Part shown: positions 12,984-14,574 of the stretch, piece by piece
How positions within the stretch are numbered: position 1 is the first letter of the stretch
How the letters are laid out: every line of letters begins with the position of its first letter
From: Spartobacteria bacterium
Lineage (GTDB): Bacteria > Verrucomicrobiota > Verrucomicrobiia > Chthoniobacterales > Chthoniobacteraceae
DNA length: 14,574 bases
Assembly: GCA_025355595.1 (NCBI GenBank)
Contig: JANXZI010000406.1
Coordinates: 1 to 14,574 of the forward strand
Direction of reading: 5' to 3'
Made by a program: the position numbers and the translations under genes
Notes under the pieces: model-generated
Databases searched by the model: none
What the model was told of the DNA's origin: nothing
The model's input: the letters and a program-made list of their open reading frames with translations, nothing else

Positions 12984-13013
12984 GTGCCCGCCTTTTTCCG
13001 TCGGCGGCTACTT
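12984..13013. repeat. Dispersed GTAGCCGCC repeat, copy 3 (at DUF4365 remnant 3' end)
   Basis: The plus strand reads GTGCCCGCC, TTTTTCC, GTCGGCGGCTACTT, nearly identical to copy 1 at 6232-6260. On the minus strand the TAG of AAGTAGCCGCC is the stop codon of the DUF4365-like frame ending at 13008. Read on the minus strand, the GCCGCC...GGCGGGC hairpin has an A-rich loop. Confidence 0.82.
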
Positions 13014-13717
13014 CCCGCCCAGCATTCTTTCCCTCCACCGCCGCACGCTCATCACATCGAACCGCTCGCCCTCGAAGGCGGTCTGCTTCACCGGCTTCTT
13101 CCCATTGTCGCTCGCGCGCTTCAGCCAGTCGCGCCCTTCCATCCAGCGGACTTCGCCCTCGGAATTGCGGATCACCAGCAGCACCGGGAACGCCTGCGCC
13201 ATCCAGAATTCCGCGTGGCGCTGCTTCTTGAGCGTGAAGATCTCCGCACCGTCGCTCCTCCGTTTGCGCGTGTAGGAATCGCCCGACATGAGCTGCAGGT
13301 AGAGCTTCGCGCCCGTGGCCGCGTGCGCGTCGTCGGTGAACTCGATCTCCATGTCGATGCCCTGGTCGCTCACATTGAACTCCCGGCTGATCTGGTCCGC
13401 TAGCGCCCCGGTGGAACCGAGCGGAGCGAGATGGACAGGAGCGAAGCGACGTGCCCGAAGGGTGCAACCGGCAGGGATCATCAAATGACCTCGCCCACCA
13501 GCGCGCGTTCCTTGCTCTGGTTGCTCAGCTCGATGGCGGACTCCTCCTGCATGTCGCGCACCCGCTGCTGAAACGAAGTAAGCCGCCCACTTCCCTCGAT
13601 GACCGTGGTGGCAATCTCCGGGCTGGCGAAGCACTGCTCCATCTCATCCCAGAGCGGCACCCGCTGCTCGCAGCCCACGCAGATAATGCTTGATGTCTCC
13701 TCCTTCCTCTTGCGGAG
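13008..13717 (-). pseudogene. Broken DUF4365 protein, probable ROC-COR C-terminal remnant
   Basis: Two reading frames on the minus strand look like parts of one protein. Upstream part (13717-13487): KRKEETSSIICVGCEQRVPLWDEMEQCFASPE, then FQQRVRDMQEESAIELSNQSKERALVGEV, ending at a TGA (13481-13483). Downstream part (13406-13008): ALADQISREFNVSDQGIDMEIEFTDD, LYLQLMSGDSYTRKRRSDGAEIF, FPVLLVIRNSEGEVRWMEGRDWL and a C-terminal FDVMSVRRWRERML. I recall this order (CxxC, LWDxxE, QRVR, NES-like, GIDMEIEF, QLKSGDSY, VIRxSDGxxRWM) from the C-terminal end of ROC-COR/leucine-rich-repeat GTPase-type proteins carrying DUF4365. No ROC or COR domain is present, and a terminator lies just upstream, so it is a 3' remnant. 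Met replaces the usual Lys of QLKSG, and ATTVIEGSGRLTS looks like an extra internal insert. A coupled TGATG at 13483-13479 could still allow a 157-residue product. Confidence 0.68.
13407..13486. repeat. About 80-bp insertion splitting the DUF4365 frame
   Basis: This segment lies between the two homologous parts and changes the reading frame. It contains an imperfect direct repeat on the minus strand (GGTTGCACC near 13461 and GGTTCCACC near 13417) and related octamers CGCTTCGCTC and CTCGCTCCGCTC around CTGTCCAT. It has no coding character of its own. Its exact ends cannot be fixed without an intact homologue. Confidence 0.5.
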
Positions 13718-13719
13718 AG

Positions 13720-13755
13720 AAAAAAAGCCAGTCGGCTCCGGCTGCGGTGACCGGC
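13720..13755 (-). terminator. Rho-independent terminator downstream of the DNA methyltransferase
   Basis: On the minus strand GCCGGTC (13755-13749) pairs with GACTGGC (13733-13727) over 7 bp with one G-T wobble. It is followed directly by seven T (13726-13720). It lies 68 nt after the methyltransferase stop, the proper place and direction to end that transcript, and separates it from the DUF4365 remnant. Confidence 0.65.
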
Positions 13756-13822
13756 CTCGCCCGTGCGATGGTCGCCAAGTTTGCCGCCGTGCATCCAGCG
13801 AGCCAAGCTTCTCAAACACCGG

Positions 13823-14574
13823 TCATAATTGAAGTTCGGCCTGCTTTGGTCTTGCGTGATGAAGTAATCCAGCATCGAAAAGGACATCGTCGGGCAACTG
13901 TAATTGCTGGAGTGAGCGGGGTTCTACCTTTAGCGCACCATCGCCGTAGGATTTTCCAACTAGCCTGAGATTTGCCAATGTTCGCGGGTCGGAAAGCACC
14001 CGCCATAAACGTTCTAGATTTTCCTGACTGGAATCAAATGGGTAGATGCAGAGCAAGCAGGTCAGTGGCACAGCCTCGGTCTGGTTCCGAATGAAGCGAA
14101 CTGCCCGGCGACCGAGGTAAGCAAAAAAGAATGGCGGCGGTGTCCTCCGCTCCATTCGATACCAAGGCTTGCGTGTTGCTATGAGCGTGCATGCTGGAAT
14201 GTCGGCGGCCTCTCCTATCTCGAGATACCGTTGAAGCGCGGGCGGGAGTTTTTCTCGGGACTCATCTCCGAGGGAAAGAAGAAGTGTGGGACGCTTTCCA
14301 GCTTCTAGCTCGTGAAGATCATGCTCGGTGAACGGCTCTGTCTGCACGTCGCGCATCCGACCGACAGCAGGAACAAAATACCTCTTGGGTATTTCGAGTT
14401 CTTCAGCCCGCTTCGCGGTCATAAAGAAGAAATCATTCTGACCGGTTGCAATACCCCGCATCACGCGAGCGAAATCACCAAGGCAGTGTTTTGTGGAATC
14501 GGCGTTGCTCGGTGCGCGTGAAAGGCCTGTCGAGAATCCTTCTTCCGCAGTTCGGTGGATAACCGTTATAACTT
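13823..14574 (-). CDS. Adenine-specific DNA methyltransferase, C-terminal part (5' end beyond window)
   Basis: The minus-strand frame is open from the right edge (first full codon at 14572) to TGA at 13823, about 249 codons, so the N-terminal part is missing. RVMRGIATGQNDFFFMT, RYFVPAVGRMRD, LQRYLEIGEAADIPACTL, PWYRMERRTPPPFFFAYLGR, a FIRNQTEAVPLTCLLCIYPF stretch and the closing KSYGDGALKVEPRSLQQLQL match the target-recognition/C-terminal region of N6-adenine methyltransferases of the Eco57I/type IIG-like group. The SAM-binding and NPPY catalytic motifs would be upstream, outside the window. A GTG/ATG at 14464 is internal, because homology-like sequence (GDFARVMRG) continues through it. Base use is less GC-rich than in the housekeeping genes, suggesting transfer. 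Whether a restriction subunit is fused or adjacent cannot be seen. Confidence 0.78.
   Translation of the reverse strand, partial: VITVIHRTAEEGFSTGLSRAPSNADSTKHCLGDFARVMRGIATGQNDFFFMTAKRAEELEIPKRYFVPAVGRMRDVQTEPFTEHDLHELEAGKRPTLLLSLGDESREKLPPALQRYLEIGEAADIPACTLIATRKPWYRMERRTPPPFFFAYLGRRAVRFIRNQTEAVPLTCLLCIYPFDSSQENLERLWRVLSDPRTLANLRLVGKSYGDGALKVEPRSLQQLQLPDDVLFDAGLLHHARPKQAELQL

Noticed and set aside
13823..14464. Methyltransferase fragment as a complete gene starting at 14464
   Set aside because: The frame stays open to the window edge and conserved-looking sequence (GDFARVMRGIATG) spans the candidate start, so it is a partial gene.
14554..14562. DnaA-box-like sequence (GGTGGATAA, i.e. TTATCCACC on the minus strand), and the rpmH cluster as a hint of oriC
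   Set aside because: It is one isolated 8-of-9 match inside the methyltransferase coding frame. No cluster of boxes, AT-rich unwinding element or dnaA is present, and the rpmH spacer has only a 7-of-9 match.

Overview
The window reads as chromosomal DNA of a GC-rich Gram-negative bacterium, most likely a member of the Verrucomicrobiota. The evidence is a YidC with a large periplasmic domain, secreted proteins with Sec signal peptides, and several protein types I recall mainly from Verrucomicrobia and Planctomycetes: the LTADE-repeat/SGNH-like secreted protein, a RelE-like protein without antitoxin, and a LepB with a long helical N-terminus. No rRNA or 16S marker is present, so the phylum is an inference.

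Layout. Bases 1-270 (minus) hold the 5' part of a secreted protein made of GQQGQKDD repeats that runs off the left edge. A divergent spacer with a sigma70-like promoter leads into the conserved plus-strand cluster rpmH-rnpA-yidD-yidC-jag (532-3718), which serves ribosome assembly, tRNA 5' processing, membrane-protein insertion and RNA binding. A long fold-back repeat and a tRNA-Gln(TTG) follow. Next come a secreted SGNH-like protein and an AEC-family permease (plus), then hemW and a secreted proline-rich protein (both minus). Alanine racemase (alr) is divergent from the latter. A MITE-like 169-bp element precedes a compact plus-strand run: a RelE-like protein, a small membrane protein overlapping it by one base, and a class V aminotransferase. 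lepB converges on the aminotransferase.

Beyond about 12.9 kb the character changes. A DUF4365-type reading frame (probably the C-terminal remnant of a ROC-COR-like protein) is split by an insertion of about 80 bp. It is followed by the C-terminal part of an adenine-specific DNA methyltransferase that runs off the right edge. Base composition there is visibly less GC-rich, which suggests the edge of an acquired defence or restriction-modification region.

The most unusual feature is the density of different palindromic repeats between genes. Several sit exactly on gene 3' ends, and the TAG stop codons of hemW, lepB and the DUF4365 remnant are the TAG of a repeat beginning GTAG. Two facing hairpins between the aminotransferase and lepB differ by compensatory stem changes. 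The best candidate for an undescribed functional unit is the RelE-like/small-membrane-protein pair. I see no CRISPR array, prophage, insertion sequence with transposase, or complete defence system.
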